This document shows positions 38,201 through 51,962 of a stretch of 64,000 nucleotides of DNA, piece after piece. The position numbers were made by a program, and so were the translations under genes. Origin of the DNA: Claviceps africana (taxonomy: Eukaryota; Ascomycota; Sordariomycetes; Hypocreales; Clavicipitaceae); assembly GCA_018360145.1 (NCBI GenBank), contig SRPY01000027.1, positions 1-64,000 on the forward strand, in the 5' to 3' direction. The stretch's first letter is position 1, and the number at the start of each line of letters is the position of its first letter. The notes under the pieces are model-generated. The model was given only the letters and a program-made list of their open reading frames with translations, ran no database searches and was not told where the DNA came from.

Positions 38201-39794
38201 TAAAAAGTTATTAAATATTATTTTTTACTTTAAAGCTTAGTTTATAAAGATTTAAAGTGTTTTTTACCTTTTTATAGTTTTTATAAATTATAAAAACTTA
38301 AAATACTTTATAATACTTTATATAATATTTAAATACTAAATAAAATAAGTAAACTTATTATCTCTTTTTAATTATAAGCTTTAATATAAACTTAATATAT
38401 AGCCCTTTTAATTTAATACTTTTTTATATTATAAATAAAATAAGTTTAGCTTCCCTTTAAAACATTATTTCTTTATAGCTTTAATATATATTAATAATCT
38501 TTTAGCTTATTTTAATATTAATATTAAGTAAGGTTTAATTAAGGCCTTAAAGGTATTATTTCTTTATATAAACCTACCTTTAGGTTTATTAATCCTTTTA
38601 AACGCTTATTTATATAATTTATAAAACTAAGTAATTACTATAAACTCTTTTTATTTAATTAAGTAATATATAATTAAATAAAAGAAATAGTAATTCCTTA
38701 ATATAGTAAAAACTTAAATTTAAATTATACATTATTAAATTAATATTTATAGCGCTTTATAGTTTTAAAGTTAGCTTTAAGTATTTACTTATAAATTACT
38801 TACTATATCCTTTATTTAATATATATATAGTTCTTTATTACTTAGCTATTTAAGTAGGAATATTATATTTTAAGTATATATTTAAAATTATTATTAAAAA
38901 TACCTCTTTTAAAATATAGCTTAGTTTATTTAAAATTATTATTATTATATTAATTATAAAAGTTATTAGCTTTATTAAAGCCTTTTTAAACTAATTATAA
39001 TACTAAACTACTATTAATTTTAAATTTTAATAGATTTTATAATAAACCTTTTAGCTATAAATAAAATAATACTATAATACTTAATAGTTATTATAAATTA
39101 ATTATTTAAATTTATTTAATTAAAAGTAATAACTACTATAATTACTAAAGTATATATAAAATAATTTTATTTATATTAATAGTATTTCTATAAATTCTTT
39201 AAATAAATTATTTTAAATTAAAGCTTAAATTAAATAAGCTAGTTTTAATTAACCTTTTACTCTTTAATAAATATAAAATAGCTTTTATTTATTATTTATT
39301 ATCTTTAAATAAATAAAGGTATAAAATAAACTAACTAAAAGGTTTAAGTAGTTTTATAAGTTATAGTTAAATTTTTTTAATTCAATTAAGTTAATTACCT
39401 TTTAATATATTAGTTAGCTTTAAATAATTAAACCTCTTTAATTACTAATGTAAGTATTAATATAGCTATATATAGATTTAATATATTACTTATTAACTAT
39501 ATTTTAAATATATATATATAAATTTAATTCTTATAAAAAGCTATATTATATATTTTTTAAAATACCTTTAAAAGGGTACTATATTAATTTAAATAATAAT
39601 TAATTTTATTTAATAATAATAATAAAACTTAGTTAATTACTTTTAATACTTAATTAAGTATTTTATAATAAAGAATATAGTTTAACTTAATCTTTAATAT
39701 ATTAAAATAAATAAGCCATTATAAAAACTAAATTAGGTAATAGTAAAGTACTATATCTTTAATATATTTATATTATTTCTTATTTATTTTAATA

Positions 39795-42700
39795 CTATAA
39801 AAAAAGATTAAAAGAAACGCACCGCTATAGCGACGCAGAATCAACTTTAAACCGCTTAAAAAGGGCAGAAAATAATTTTTTATACCTATTTACCCCCCTC
39901 TTTAATAGTATATTAATACTAAAGCGTAGGTATAGTAGGTGCTAAAATACTAATAAATATTAATAGTAGAAATTATAGTAGCCTTACCTATAGCTAATAC
40001 TATTTTAATATAAGCTAAGGTAAATTTATAATAAAACTATAAGTTAAATCTATATTACCTTAAATAAGTAAGTTAATATTAAATTACCTTAAGGTTAAAT
40101 ATAAAGAATTAATAAGACTTATCTTAGTATTAATACTAAAGAGTATATAAAATATTATCCTTTATATAAATAATATAGCTATAATATATAGCTAATATAA
40201 AGCCTTTATACCTACTACTTTAGAGGCTTCCCCTCTCTCTTTAAATATAATTATTATTTAAAACCTTAAATAAACTATTAAATAAGCAATTAAAAAGGTA
40301 ATTAATAGTGGCTTTACTATAAAACTAAGTTAAGTAAGTATTATAGTATAAAGTATAGCTATATTTACTACCTTAGCCTATACTATTACTATAATAGTAT
40401 TACCTTAAATTTATTATAAAACTATTATTAAAGGTTTATTTATTTTTATAGTAGTTTAAAATAAATCCTTTAAAGATATTATTAAAGTTATTAACTATAC
40501 TATAGAAACTAATACTATAGTAGTAATATATTAACTCTATAATAGTAATACTATAGTTATATTTTATAATATAGTAAAACTTTACACTAAAAATATAATT
40601 TAAATTTAAACTATATTTAAACTAAAAGTAATGCTTAACTACTACTTTTTTAACGTTATTATTAAAGGCTTCTTTATTTAATACTTTAAGAACTAAGTAA
40701 TAAATAAAATCTTATAGAACTTTATAAAGGATAATAGCTTAGAATTAATATAAATATAGGTATAGAAACCCTATATAACCTCTATTAAGTCCCCTTTAAT
40801 TATTAAAATTAATAAAATTAAAGTAGCTAATTATTTATACTACTTTAAAGTTATTTATAAAGTAAAAATATTTAAGGCTAAGCTATATAATAATACCCTT
40901 TACCTTTATTAATACTATAGCTACTTTTAATTTAAATATATTATAGTATACTATAATATAGCACTATACTATAGCTATTATAGTATTAAGTGTTATAAAG
41001 CTAAAGAGTTAGCTTACTTAGCCTTAATAAAGGCAATATAGGAACGCTATATAAATTATATAGAATAGCACTCTATATAGTTATAATAATATAACATTAT
41101 TAATAAACAGTAGTGTTATACCTATAATATATACTTAAGTTAGCTTTAAGCCTTTACTACCTCTCTTTTAATACTAAAAAAAGATAGATAAATAGAGATT
41201 ACTTTATATAACTATTACTATAATATTAGTAACCTTTTATTATAAAAGGTATTACTATAGAAATATATTAACTAACTTTAAACCTACTTACTTAACTTTT
41301 AATTAATATTAACTTAATAAAGTACTATAAAGGCCTTTCTTAGTTAATAATTTATCCTTAGTGTAGGTTTAAATATATAAATATTAACTTAACAGTCCCT
41401 TTAATATATATAACTAAAGTTATATATTAAAATATATAAAAAAAAACCTATTTTATATACTTAGCGTTAAAAACTTACACTATAACTAATGTAATTATAA
41501 TATAGAAACTAAGTATAACTAATAAATACCTCCTTAACCTAAGCTTTAGCTACTATTAATTTACTACTTAAAGAGAATAAACTATATTATATATTTATTA
41601 CTAATATAAAACTATATTGTAGTTAATTTATAATAGCACTAATTAGTATATAATTAATATAGTAAGCTATAATATATATTTAATATACTCTTTAATATAT
41701 AAACTAAGCTAAACTATACCTTTTATTAAATTTATAGTAGCTATACTATAACTTTAAAGTGTATTTATTAATAACTTTAATTAATATTACCCCCTATAAA
41801 ACCACTATAGTAAAATATTATTAAATAGTAAACTTCTTTTGTTAATAGTAAAGTAATATTAATTTAAACTTACTATACTATAAAGGAAGGTTATATAGTT
41901 CTTTTATAGTAAATATAATAATATTATTAATTATACTTAAGCCACTTTTAATATAACTATTAAATATTTAAGGGGCTTTAACTTTATTAAGTTTAACTAT
42001 ATTCTATAGCTTATATAAATTAACACTACTATTAATAGAAAGCCTAACTATAGCTATATATTTAAATAGTTAAAAATAAACTAAAAACTAATTATAGCTA
42101 AGGTAGTAGTATAGTTTTAAATTAATAATACTAAAGACCTACTTTTAACACTATATAAAATTAATATATACACTAAATAGATTATAGGTAAGCTTTAAAT
42201 AATAGTATTGGCAGCAGTTTTATATAAACTTTAAGATAGCTTTAACTTAAACCTATAGTGAAACTATAGAATAAAGTAAGTAATATAAAATATAAAAAGG
42301 GCGTTATAATAATAGTAGTTATTATAAACTAAGGCTAATTAATAACTTATAACTAAGGCAGCTTAAATATAATTTTAGGTTATTTATAAAGAATAGTATA
42401 GTTCTTAATAAGCTATAGTTTACATTACTTTTACTTATTAAAGTAACCTTTAAAAACTTAAACGCTAAATATAGCTTTAAAGTAAACTCTCTTTAAAATA
42501 ATAATATATACTTAACTTCCTTTAAAGGGATAGCTTAAACGCTACTACTGCCTCTTTTTATTAAAATAAAGCTACTACCTTTATAGAATACGTCTTCCCT
42601 TTTTTTATAGCTTAACTTACTAATATCCTTAATAATCTTAACTTTTAGCTTAATAACGCTATATTTTTACTAAAAGACTGCTTTAATATTAATAAGATTT

Positions 42701-45086
42701 ATAGTATTATTAAAGGCTTTATTAATTAAAAAGCACTAAGTATTAATAACCTCTTAGCTAAGTTCCTTAAAGCTTATAAAAAACCCTTTACAAAAACACT
42801 AACCTACTTACCAAATAAGTGCTACTATATTAAATACTATTTAGAACCATATTAAAGAGCTAAAGTTATTATTCTTTATATGCTAAAAAAAACATTAGCT
42901 AAATAATAATAAGCTAAGGTATAGCGTTTAATTTTACTCTTTAATATAGTTAGTAAAATATTAAAAGCAGCGGTAGTGTTTTAATTTACTATTATAGCTA
43001 AGTTAAGAGGTATGTTTCTAAACCTTTAAATAAAGAATAGAGCTAATTACTCTATAGAAATTACCCTTAATATTTTTATAAAATTAGTAAAAACAGTGTA
43101 GCACTATAATAGAATTATATTATTACTTTAACTTAATATATCTATAGCTTTTAACACTATTTACTACTATTAACTCTTCTATATTTTTTTATCTTTAGAT
43201 ATACTTATTTAAATAATAATATAAACCTAAGCCTTTACTACTAACTATATTACCTATCTTTTCTTTAATAATTAATTAATAAAAGCTTTATTTATTATTA
43301 TTAAAGTTTTATAAAGGTTACTAATCTCCTTTATTTTTTTTTTACTTTATATTATACCTTTATATTAAAAGCTTTAAGCTATATAATTTATATTTATTTT
43401 TAGCTTCTTTAATAATATAAATATCGTTACCTATAAATATATAGTAAAGAAGATATAGAAATAACTTAAAGATATATAAAGTATTTACTAAAAGTAGTCC
43501 TTTAAGTTTAGCATTAATTTCTATTTTTAAAAAAGTAAATTAGTTTATTTTACTTAAAAGTATACTATAATTATAACACTAATTTAATTTAGCACTACTA
43601 TAATATAACTTATTTAATTAGCTTAGTTTTTTAAAGTTTAAATCTATTAAAAGCTATATTAATAAGTATATTAAAAAAAGGTTAAGGTAAAACTAAAGCA
43701 GTAATAGTTTATATTTATAATATTAATAGCGTTTATATAGAGTTACTTATTTAATAATACTTACCTCCTTTATATATAGGTAATTTAAAGTATAGTTATA
43801 TATAGTATAGTATTACACTATATCTCTATAGAAATTCATAATAAAGTAAAAGGTATTACTAAGGTATTTATTTTTAAATAGTTAAAATACTTTAAAGTAG
43901 TTACTAAAGTATTTAAAGCTATACCTTAATTCTTTATTAAAACTAAGGTAATAATAGCCTTAATTAATTTATATTTAAACTTTTAATCCCTTAGCTTTTA
44001 TAAAAGAATTAAAAGAAATAAAATAGTAAATAAAATATACACTACTTATATAATAATAGCAAACTACCTCTACTACTGTCTTTACTATTATTAAAGCTAC
44101 TTACTTTAAGTAAATAGCTACTTTAAATATATACTATTTATAAACTAACTATATAACTACTCTATAGTACCTTTATTAATTAAAGCCTTAATTTTAAAAT
44201 AAAAGGACTACTAATACTATAAATATATTATAGTAAAAGCATATTAGTTTTAGTTAAGATATATAGTAGCTAAGTATAAGCCCTACTTTATATTTACTTT
44301 AAAAGTTATTTAGCTTTATAAAAGGCTAGCTAAGTATAAATCCGCTACCTTAATATAGATATAAATAAAAAAGATTAAATTAAATATATTTCTTTTCTCT
44401 TAATATATCCCTAATATAGATTCCTTAATTTACTAATACTAAACTAACCTTAAGGACTACTACTACCTTCTATTATTATATTTAGTTTATAATTATATAT
44501 AGCTAATTAATACTAAGCTGTTTCTGCTTTATAACTACTATAATATTTATATTACACTTAACTTTAATAAGCTAGCTATATTCTTTATAAAATAGCTTAT
44601 TAATATATAAAAATTACTTTAATTTACTTTAACTTATTATTTATAAAGGTAATAGAATTAAAATCTTTAAAAAGGTAAGGCCTTTTTAATATTATACTAT
44701 AACTACTATATATCTCTATTAGGCTTTAAAGAGAAAAGATATAACTAATAAGTAAGGCTTTAAAGAAGAAAGATATAATTTATAAATAAGCCCTTAATGC
44801 TATACTACACTATTATTATTAAACCCTTAACCCTTTATTATACTATTATAATGTTATTAACTACACTATATACTCTTTAGTAACGCTAGCTAAGATAAGC
44901 TAGCTATATACTAACTTCTATAGTAAATAACTACTTAGGGCTATACTAGCCTTAAAGCAGTTACCTTATAGCAGTATATAGGTTTTCCTCCCTGCCCTAG
45001 GGTTTTTCCTATATAGATTAAGTAGTAGAGGTATTAGATACTAGGCTAGAAACAGCCTAGCTAGCGTAAATAAATAAATAAATAAA
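39795..45086 (+). mobile_element. Tad1-like LINE (LINE1), full length, RIP-inactivated
   Basis: Runs from a GC-rich leader (about 39823-39870) to a (taaa)n tail after the terminal hairpin. The 12-base duplication tttattttaata is exact (39783-39794 and 45087-45098). The reverse transcriptase is on the plus strand at about 42990-43540; the catalytic F-A-D-D box has become SFFNNINIVTY at about 43400-43445. Near 43900-43990 comes the Tad1-type FKAIP...INLYLNF block, and near 44400-44560 the C-terminal Cys/His cluster region, with Cys codons mutated to Tyr. Inserted in gypsy-A downstream of its integrase region. This is the best reference copy for LINE1 in the window, together with 51963-57388. 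Confidence 0.9.
44975..45015 (+). other. Conserved 3' hairpin of LINE1
   Basis: tatatagg and cctatata form an 8-base stem around a ttttcctccctgccctaggg-type loop, close to the 3' tail. Equivalent structures occur at 20059-20099, 50619-50659 (one stem base mutated) and 57284-57324. Confidence 0.75.
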
Positions 45087-45254
45087 TTTATTTTAATATT
45101 CTTTATAGTATTTACTTAATTTTTTATATTAATCTCTTTACATATATTACTATTATTTTACTTTTATTATAAATCTTTATTAACTTTTAATTAAATTTAA
45201 CTTTTTTTCTTTTAAAAAATAACTTAAATTTTATTAAATATAATATAAAAAAGA

Positions 45255-48200
45255 AAAAGGTGAAAAAACTTTCGCGATTTCGCCCGCACTGCAATAACGC
45301 TGTAGAATAAACTTAGATTAACTTAAAAAGTAGATAAAAATTTTCGCTATACTTATTTACCCCCTTTTATAATAATATATTAAGCTTAAAGTGTAAGTAT
45401 AATAAGTAGTGTAATAATAATAAATATTAATATAAAAAGCTATAGTATTTTATAAAGTTACTATAATCCCTTTACTTACTATAGTAAGTTTATAGTAAAA
45501 AACTAAGTTAATACTATAGTTAATATAGCTTAGAACTAAATATTAGTTTATTTATAATAAAAATAAAATAAAATTACTAAGCTTATACTAACCTTTTTAC
45601 TAAAAGGAGTCTAAAAGGTTATTTTATATATTATTAATATAGAAATAATATAAGCTTATTATAAGTAATTTACTAACCCTTAAAAACTAATTATAATTAC
45701 TAACCTTAAAGTAATAGTTAAAAGGGTAATTAAAAAGGCTATTTAGCCTAAAACTATATTAACTATAATATAGGCTAAAATTATAGCTAGTAGCGCTACT
45801 TTAATAACTAATAAGCTTATTTACTTAACTACCTTTATAATAGTACTGCTTTATATTTATAGAGAGACTGTTATTAAAGGTAATTTAATTAATAAAGTAG
45901 TAAAATAATATAGCTTAAAAGATATTATTTATACTATTAATAAAGCTATAAATAAAGACACTATACTAGCTATAAGGCGCCTTTATAGTGGCAATATAGT
46001 AGTTACCTTTAAGAATATAGCTTAACTTTATACTAAAAATATAGAATAAGTCTAAACTACCTTTAGCTTAAATATAATACTAAACTAATAAATATTTAGT
46101 ATTATTATTAAAGGATTCCCTATTTATTATATATATTAAGTTATTAAAGAAGATATCTTCTACTACTTTACCTTTATTAATAGCAGTAGTATTACTAAGG
46201 TTATAATATAGAAACCCTATAGTACTATAATATAAGCCTCCTTTATCTTTAAAATTAAAGATATTAATATAGCTAATAAACTATACTATAGAGGAGTTAT
46301 TTATAAAGCTAAAATATTTAAAGCTAAACTATATAATAAAGCTCTTTATTTATATTAATATTATTAATACTTTAAATTTAACTATATTACTATATACTAT
46401 ACTATAACCTTATATTATAGCTACTATACTACTATTAAGCACGCTTTTAAGACTAACTACTTAGCTATTATAGGTATAGAGTAGAAGTAATATATTAACT
46501 ATATAAGCACCTACCTTACTTAGTTAAAACACTGCTTAATTATTAATAACTATTAAATAAAAGCCTATATTATATACTTAAGCTAATTTAGTAGCTTTAC
46601 TGCCTTGCCTATATTAACCTTTATAGATATAGATAATTAAACTAAGGGTTAAACCTATAGTTAATATAAATAAATTAGTAATACTCTCTTTAATAAAGCT
46701 TTTCTTTAAAAGTATAGTAGGTACCTTTAAAGTAGCTATAACTAATACTTAAGCCTTAATATAATATTTATACCCCCTTTATTAAGGCCTTAAGGCGCTA
46801 TTAAGGCCTTTCTTAGCTACTACTTTAGTATTAAATTAGCCCCTTTATTATAAAAAACCCCCTTACCTTTTAATTAAATATAATATTATAAGTAATATAT
46901 TAAAATATATAAAAGAAGATATAACTTATCTACTTAGCTCTTAAGTCCTAATTTAAAACTAATATAATAGTAATTTAAAAACTATATAATATTAATAAAG
47001 ACCCTTTAAACCTAAGCTTAGGTTTCTATTAATTTATAGCTTAAAGTAATAGAATAGCTATTTATATTTACTATTAATATAGCCTTAGCTCATAGATAAT
47101 ATAGTTTAATACTAACTAATATATTATAACCCTTTATAATATTAATATTTACTTTATCTACTCTTTTATTTACTACTATAATTAAATAACTCCTCTTAAT
47201 AACTTTTTTATAGAACTACTATAATATTATTGTATCTTTATTAATAACTTTAATTAATACTACCCTTTTTAAAACTAATATAACTATATATTACTTAATA
47301 GTAATAAACCTTTAATAGTTATAGCTTAATAGTAACTTAAACTTATAATACTTTAAAGTAAAATAATATAGTAAATATAAAGTAAAAGAGATAGCACTAT
47401 TAACTATATTTAATTATTTATTAACCTTTAAACCTAATTTTTAAGAGAATTAAACCTTATTAGTTTTAATTATATTTTATAGTTTATTTACATTACTTTC
47501 TATAATTATAGTTTTATAACTAATATTACTAAATAAACCTTATACTACTTTAAATAGCTTTAAATAAATAAAATGCTTACTACTATAAAAATAGTGTATT
47601 ACTTTTACCCCTTCTTTATATTAACTATCTTTAATACCTTTTATTAAATTAACTCCTTTATTATATAATTTATAACTAAATTTACTATTATTACTACCTT
47701 TTTTATACTAAAGGGCCTTTATAGTGCCTTTAAAGTGTAGCTATAATAGACCTCTAAGGTTTATAAAGCTATTTATAATATAAAACACACTTAAAGACTT
47801 TAGTATCACTATTATATTAAAGTAAGCTAATAGGCTATTATTAATATAGCTTTAAATTAAGAATAAGTTATTTATAAAGAATAATATAGCTTTTAACGCC
47901 ATATAGTAGTAGATATAATAGCTAAAAAAAGTAACCTTTAGAAATTAAAATAATAAGCTTAACTCTATAATAATCTATTATTTAAAACTACTTAAATCCT
48001 AACTCTTTACTATAGTGGTAATAGCACGCCCCTAGCTACCTCTTACTATAATAAAGTAGAGGTATTTTTTAATAAATTCCTTCCTACTTTAACTGCTTAT
48101 ATAGATAATATATTAGCTAACCTTAGCCTTTAACTTAACTTTACTATATTTCTAAAGGAAAACCACTTTATAGCCTTAAAGATATATAATATAATTAAGG

Positions 48201-50730
48201 GATTAGCTAGCTAAAAAGCCTTTAGACTTAATAAGCTTTTAATAGAGTTCTTTAAAGCCTATAGTAAACTACTTATTAGCGTTCTCTTTAACCTACTTAA
48301 TATATACTACTATATTAAATACTACTTAGCTTTATTTTAAAAGGCTAAAGTTATAATTCTTTATAAACTAAAAAAGTTACTTAAAGAAAGAAAGTATATT
48401 AATATATAGAGATTAATCTCCCTTTTTAGCGTTATAAGTAAGGTATTAAAAGTAGCAGTAGTAATATAGATTATTTATATAGCTAAGGAGGGTAGCGCTC
48501 TTTTAAAGCTTTAAATAAATAACTACACTAATTATTCTATAAAGGTAGCCTTTATTATTTTAATAAAAGCTATATATATAGCGTAGCACTATAGTAGCAC
48601 TATATTACTCCTTTAGCTTAATATCTTAACTACCTTTAATATAATATATTATATAAAACTTACCTATATAATAGTCTTTATTAATCTCTTTATATAAATA
48701 GTATACTAAACCTAAGCCTTTACTATATTATATAAAGCTTACCTTATATTTAATAGCTAAATAGTAGCCCTTTATATAGTACCTATAGAGGTTCTTTAAG
48801 GGTCCTTTATATTTTTAATTCTTTTCCTTTTTTATATTACCTTACTCTATATTAAACTTATAATAGTTAACTTTATAGCTAATATAGTTAACTTATTTCC
48901 TTAGTATTTAAATCCACTATAAACTTTAATAAAAGGCTTACTAGCTTAAATTTATTATAAAACTAATATAATAGTAACTTACTTTTACTACACTCTCTAT
49001 ATTTACTTAAAAGTGCCTATTATATAAGTTTAGACTTCTCTATACTTAGGTTATTTAAAGCTTTATTAACTATAGTATAGATTTATATTATACCTTAACT
49101 AAATATAGAGGCGTAGCTAAAGGTATTACTAAAGCCTTTACTATAGAGTAAACTTAATGCCTTTACACTATTATTAATATTTATAAAGCTATATTATAAT
49201 CTTTAATTAAAACTAAGGTAGTAATCCCCCCCTTAAACCTATACCTTAACTACTATACTTAATAATTTTATAATAAAATTAAAGTAAATAAAATAGCTAA
49301 TAAGATCTAAATAGCCTATACTTTAATAGTAACCTACCTTTAATATAGTGCTTAATATAGAAGATAACTCTATATTAACTATATACTACTTTTAACTTAG
49401 CCTTTACTAAACCTTATTATATTCTTTATATTTAAAATGCTAAAATTAAATTAAAAAGAGTAATAGCTTTAAAAATAAGCTTTAGTAGCCTATTAATACT
49501 TAAGTTAGCACTTTACTATAAATAAATAGAACCTAGACTTTTATTTTAAAAAAAAGGTATTTTAATTTTATTACTACTTTATTAAGTTTAAATTATTAAT
49601 TTTAGTTTAGCTTTATATTAAAAAGATTAACCTTAACTCCTTCCTTTACTTCTACTATATCTTTAATATAAACTTATTAATATATTACTATTAAAGTAAC
49701 TATAAAGATATTTACTACTTTATTTTTTAATACCTTAAATATAACTACCTCTGCCCTTTAAGGTCTAAAGTAAGCTTAATTTAAAACTTAAAGGAAATCT
49801 ATATCGCCCTTAACTAGCTTAGCTTTATATAATATTTAATAAAGTAGCTCCTTAAAACTAGTTACCTTCTATACTTTTAACTTACCCTTACTTTATAAAA
49901 GGAATAGTAGTAGATAATAGTACCTTTTAATTAATAACTACTATCCCGCTACTACACTATACCTATATTACTTATTACTAAAGCCTAATACAGTTCTATA
50001 TTTAACACTTATTAAATTAATAACTCTTAATAATTTAATATATAATAATTACTTAATTTAATAATTAGCGTACCTTTAGATTAGTAGCGTAGCTATATCG
50101 CGACCTATAACCTTCTATAACCTTCCACGCCCTTCTACATTGCCTTACGTTCTATAGCGCGTAGTTAGTATACTACGCCCCTTTTAATAACTTAGCTTAA
50201 CCTGAAATAAAGCTTAATTTAGGCCTATAGAGTCCTTACCCCCCCCCTTAAATTTAATATATTTTTATACGCCTTTTTATACACACTATGTTACGGGACG
50301 GAATTCCTCACATAAAAGGAGGATTCCCGATAACACAAGTAGAAAGATAACTTCATCACTATATACAACTATACACCTATCTGTAACTTATATGTGTTCT
50401 ATTTTATAATTCCTTTTATAATTATTTATAACGCATTCTATAAGTTGCGAATGCCTACGCTTTACGTGCCGTATCCAGCGCGTAACACACTACCTACACC
50501 CCTTACTAAACTCCTTTTAATAATTATAGCTAAAGCTTAATTAATAGTGTATTAATTTTTATAATAAATATTACTTAAGGCCTAACTTAGGCCCCTTTAG
50601 CACCTATATCTACTATTATATATAGGTTTTCCCCTTTATTCTAAGGTTTTTTCTATATAGATTACTAAGATAAGGTACTAGCTAAGGGCTCTATGCCCCC
50701 TAGAGTAAATAAATGAATACATAAATAAAA
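45255..50730 (+). mobile_element. Tad1-like LINE (LINE2), RIP-inactivated
   Basis: Begins gtgaaaaaactttcgcgatttcg... and ends in an aaat-rich tail; exact 14-base duplication taatataaaaaaga (45241-45254 and 50731-50744). It aligns with the partial copy starting at about 59689 but lacks about 0.2 kb near 48885 that is present there (63300-63520). The block KAVP(stop)SLIKTKVVIPPLNLYL at about 49180-49260 is related to the LINE1 counterpart and marks it as the same clade. A 199-base solo LTR interrupts its 3' region (50289-50487). Inserted in gypsy-A. Confidence 0.88.
50289..50487 (+). mobile_element. Solo LTR, almost free of RIP
   Basis: Begins TGTTACGGGACGGAATTCC and ends GCGCGTAACA, with an exact cacta duplication (50284-50288 and 50488-50492). 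Normal base composition, in sharp contrast to the LINE2 around it. The degraded relative at 5982-6181 is in the opposite orientation. The superfamily cannot be told from the LTR alone. Confidence 0.92.
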
Positions 50731-51962
50731 TAATATAAAAAAGATCTTTATAGTATAAAATATATAACACTAAAGTAAATAGTAAAATATATTAATTTAC
50801 TAAAAGAAATATATTTAACTAACTTAAAAACTATTAAAAAACTTTAAAAATATAAAGGCACTTTTTTACTATAAAGTATAATAAAGAAATATATAAATAA
50901 ATAATAAACTTAAGTTAATATAAATTTAAACTCTTAATTTATATATTAAAAATTAGCTTTAAATTATTTTATAATTAAATTATTTTGTTACTTTTTTACT
51001 TTTATTTCTTTACTTTTTTATATTCTTTATATTTTTTATAGTAATATAATATTAATAATTAAAAGGCTAAAGTTATAATTTTAATTGTTTTTTATTAATT
51101 TTTCTTTAACTCCCTTTAGCTTTTTATATTTTTAGTTTTAAAGAAGTAAAGGTATTTAATATTATATAATTAAAGTTTTACTTAAAAGATTTATTTAACT
51201 TTAAAGAAAATAATAGCTAAAGTAATTTTAACTTTAAAAACCTTTTATTTCTTTTTAATTTAATACTTTTTAATATATTAATAAAGGAGATATATTATTT
51301 AGCTTTTAAAGTTAATTTAATAAAGAGTAATTAATAATATAAATAAATATAAATATCTTTTAAAACTATCTTAAATTTTATTACTTTACTAAATAATTAT
51401 AGTATTTAAAGTAAAAATATAGTAAAGGTTAGTTTTATTTTATAATAAAAATATTTTAAAGTAAATATAAATAAATAATAGTTTTAAAAATAATATAAAT
51501 ATAATTAAAAATAAAAGTTTATTAAGATTTTAGCTTTTATTTATAAAGTATAAATACTTTAAAGGTTTTCTACTATATAATATAAAGCTATAGCTACTTT
51601 ATATATTATATACTTTTATTAAATACTTTTAAAAAATAGTAAATAATATAGTAATAAATACTATAAAATATTAAAAGAATTTATAAATAGCTTTATACTA
51701 TAGGCTTTATATAAATTATATTTAATTAATATTTATATTAAATAAAAACTAATTTAATTAATAAAGAAAATAAAAAAAAAAGTAAACTTTAAAGTAAAAA
51801 AAGTATAAATAATTTTTAAAATAATTATAATATCCTTAAAATTAAAGGATAAAAAAGTATTAAAGAGGTTATAAAGGTAATATTTAAGTACTATAATTAA
51901 CATACTTACCTTCTCTTTAATCTTTATTTTTTACTTAACTAAATAATAATTTATTTTTATAA

